This document shows, one piece after another, positions 6,545-7,517 of a stretch of DNA of 7,517 nt; the stretch's first letter is position 1, and each line of letters starts with the position of its first letter. The stretch comes from Opitutales bacterium (GTDB lineage: Bacteria; Verrucomicrobiota; Verrucomicrobiia; Opitutales; Intestinicryptomonadaceae): assembly GCA_021641325.1 (NCBI GenBank), contig JAJXPD010000109.1, positions 1 to 7,517 of the forward strand. The letters are read 5' to 3'. A program made the translations under genes and the position numbers. The notes under the pieces are model-generated. The model was not told the origin of the DNA. It made no database searches and worked only from the letters and a program-made list of their open reading frames with translations.

Positions 6545-7517
6545 TGAAAGACAAATGCAGTTTTTGCGGGCGTCCGATTGACGTCGTGGGCGAGCTTGTC
6601 CCCGGCGCGAACGGCGCGACAATTTGCCCGCAGTGCGTCGAGGTTCTCCACAACGCGATAGCCCTGCGAGACGCCAAGTCGAAGCGCAAAGACATGGCGG
6701 AATCGCTCGACTTTCAGGTGCGCAAGCCCTCCGAAATGAAGTCCGAGCTTGACAAATACGTTGTGGGGCAGGACGAGGCGAAAAAGGTTTTGAGCGTTGC
6801 GGTGTACAACCACTACAAACGCCTGAAATCGGAAATCCTCAAAGAGAAAGCCGACGGCGATTTCGCGGACGTGGAAATCGAAAAGAGCAACGTGCTGCTC
6901 ATAGGGCCTACGGGCAGCGGCAAAACGTATTTGGCGCGCACGCTCGCAAAAATGCTAAACGTGCCGTTCGCAATCGGCGACGCAACAAATGTAACCGAGG
7001 CGGGCTACGTTGGCGAAGACGTCGAAAACATAGTCCTCAACCTCCTGCGGGCGGCGGATTTCGACGTGTCCCGCGCGGAATGCGGAATCGTGTACATCGA
7101 CGAAATCGACAAAATCTGCCGCAAAATGGAAAACGTTTCCATTACGCGCGACGTCGGCGGCGAGGGCGTCCAACAGGCGCTCCTTAAAATACTCGAAGGC
7201 ACGGTCTGCAACATTCCCCCGAAAGGCGGAAGAAAACACCCCGACCAAGAGTACATCAGGGTAAACACCCGCAACATACTTTTCATCTGCGGCGGGGCGT
7301 TCGTGGGCTTGGACAAAATCATCGCCCGACGCGCCGACGAAAAGGTCATGGGCTTCAACGAAAGCGGCGAAGCGTCGGAGGTCGACGGCAAAAAGAAGTC
7401 TTTTAAAGACAAGGTTCAGCCCGAAGACTTGGTGTCGTTCGGCTTCATTCCGGAGTTTATCGGTCCGCGCCGAATATTCGTTTTTCGAGCATTTGCCGAC
7501 GAACGCGAACACGAAAA
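6544..7517 (+). CDS. clpX: ClpX, ATP-dependent unfoldase subunit (3' partial; apparent frame disruption near the end)
   Basis: ClpX is the AAA+ hexamer that unfolds tagged or misfolded proteins and threads them into ClpP. About 324 codons are present. The N-terminal zinc-binding domain has C5, C8, C28 and C31. Walker A is GPTGSGKT at 121-128, the pore-1 loop GYVG is at 154-157, Walker B is IVYIDEID at 182-189, the RKH pore loop is at 230-232, and the ClpP-docking loop reads MGF at 269-271 where IGF is usual. After IPEFIG (302-307) the family has arginine then LP; here the frame reads PRRIF and no longer resembles ClpX, which points to a frameshift near 7465-7490. The remaining C-terminal part lies outside the window. 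The start overlaps the clpP stop (TAATG), with no clear ribosome-binding site nearby, implying coupling. Family identity is certain; integrity at the 3' end is not. Confidence 0.93.
   Translation, partial: MKDKCSFCGRPIDVVGELVPGANGATICPQCVEVLHNAIALRDAKSKRKDMAESLDFQVRKPSEMKSELDKYVVGQDEAKKVLSVAVYNHYKRLKSEILKEKADGDFADVEIEKSNVLLIGPTGSGKTYLARTLAKMLNVPFAIGDATNVTEAGYVGEDVENIVLNLLRAADFDVSRAECGIVYIDEIDKICRKMENVSITRDVGGEGVQQALLKILEGTVCNIPPKGGRKHPDQEYIRVNTRNILFICGGAFVGLDKIIARRADEKVMGFNESGEASEVDGKKKSFKDKVQPEDLVSFGFIPEFIGPRRIFVFRAFADEREHE

Noticed and set aside
1..7517. Search for CRISPR arrays, tRNA or rRNA genes, insertion sequences, or a novel defence-type system
   Set aside because: No direct repeats with spacers, no cloverleaf-like segments, no transposase or terminal repeats were seen. 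Core genes fill the window apart from short gaps of at most 129 bases.

Overview
This window is ordinary core-genome sequence from a fairly GC-rich bacterium. All seven genes lie on the + strand and pack into two blocks. The first is a cell-shape operon, mreB-mreC-mreD-mrdA (PBP2). The second is a protein quality-control cluster, tig-clpP-clpX, whose last gene runs off the right edge. The proteins are closest to my memory of Verrucomicrobiota/PVC-group homologues. That placement comes from overall protein character only and is tentative, since nothing in the window (such as rRNA) settles it.

Layout: bases 1-92 are an AT-rich leader with a plausible sigma-70-type promoter and a small perfect inverted repeat. 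mreB (93-1109), mreC (1131-1970), mreD (1973-2488) and mrdA (2488-4413) are separated by 21 bases, 2 bases and an ATGA overlap, so they should form one transcription unit. The 129-base gap after mrdA holds a convincing intrinsic terminator, followed by tig (4543-5847). A second compact terminator sits four bases beyond the tig stop. A long imperfect hairpin of unknown role then precedes clpP (5945-6544). clpX begins at 6544, overlapping the clpP stop, and is incomplete at 7517.

Function: MreB filaments, the MreC/MreD membrane proteins and the transpeptidase PBP2 form the elongasome, which inserts side-wall peptidoglycan in rod-shaped cells. The partner glycosyltransferase RodA is not next to them here. 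Trigger factor binds nascent chains at the ribosome exit tunnel. ClpX unfolds substrates and feeds them to the ClpP serine-protease barrel.

I found no mobile element, CRISPR array, RNA gene or novel multigene system. The points most worth a second look are an apparent reading-frame disruption in clpX at its arginine-finger motif (about 7465-7490), a Cys/Cys/His/Cys version of the PBP2 zinc site, and the stacked terminator plus hairpin between tig and clpP.
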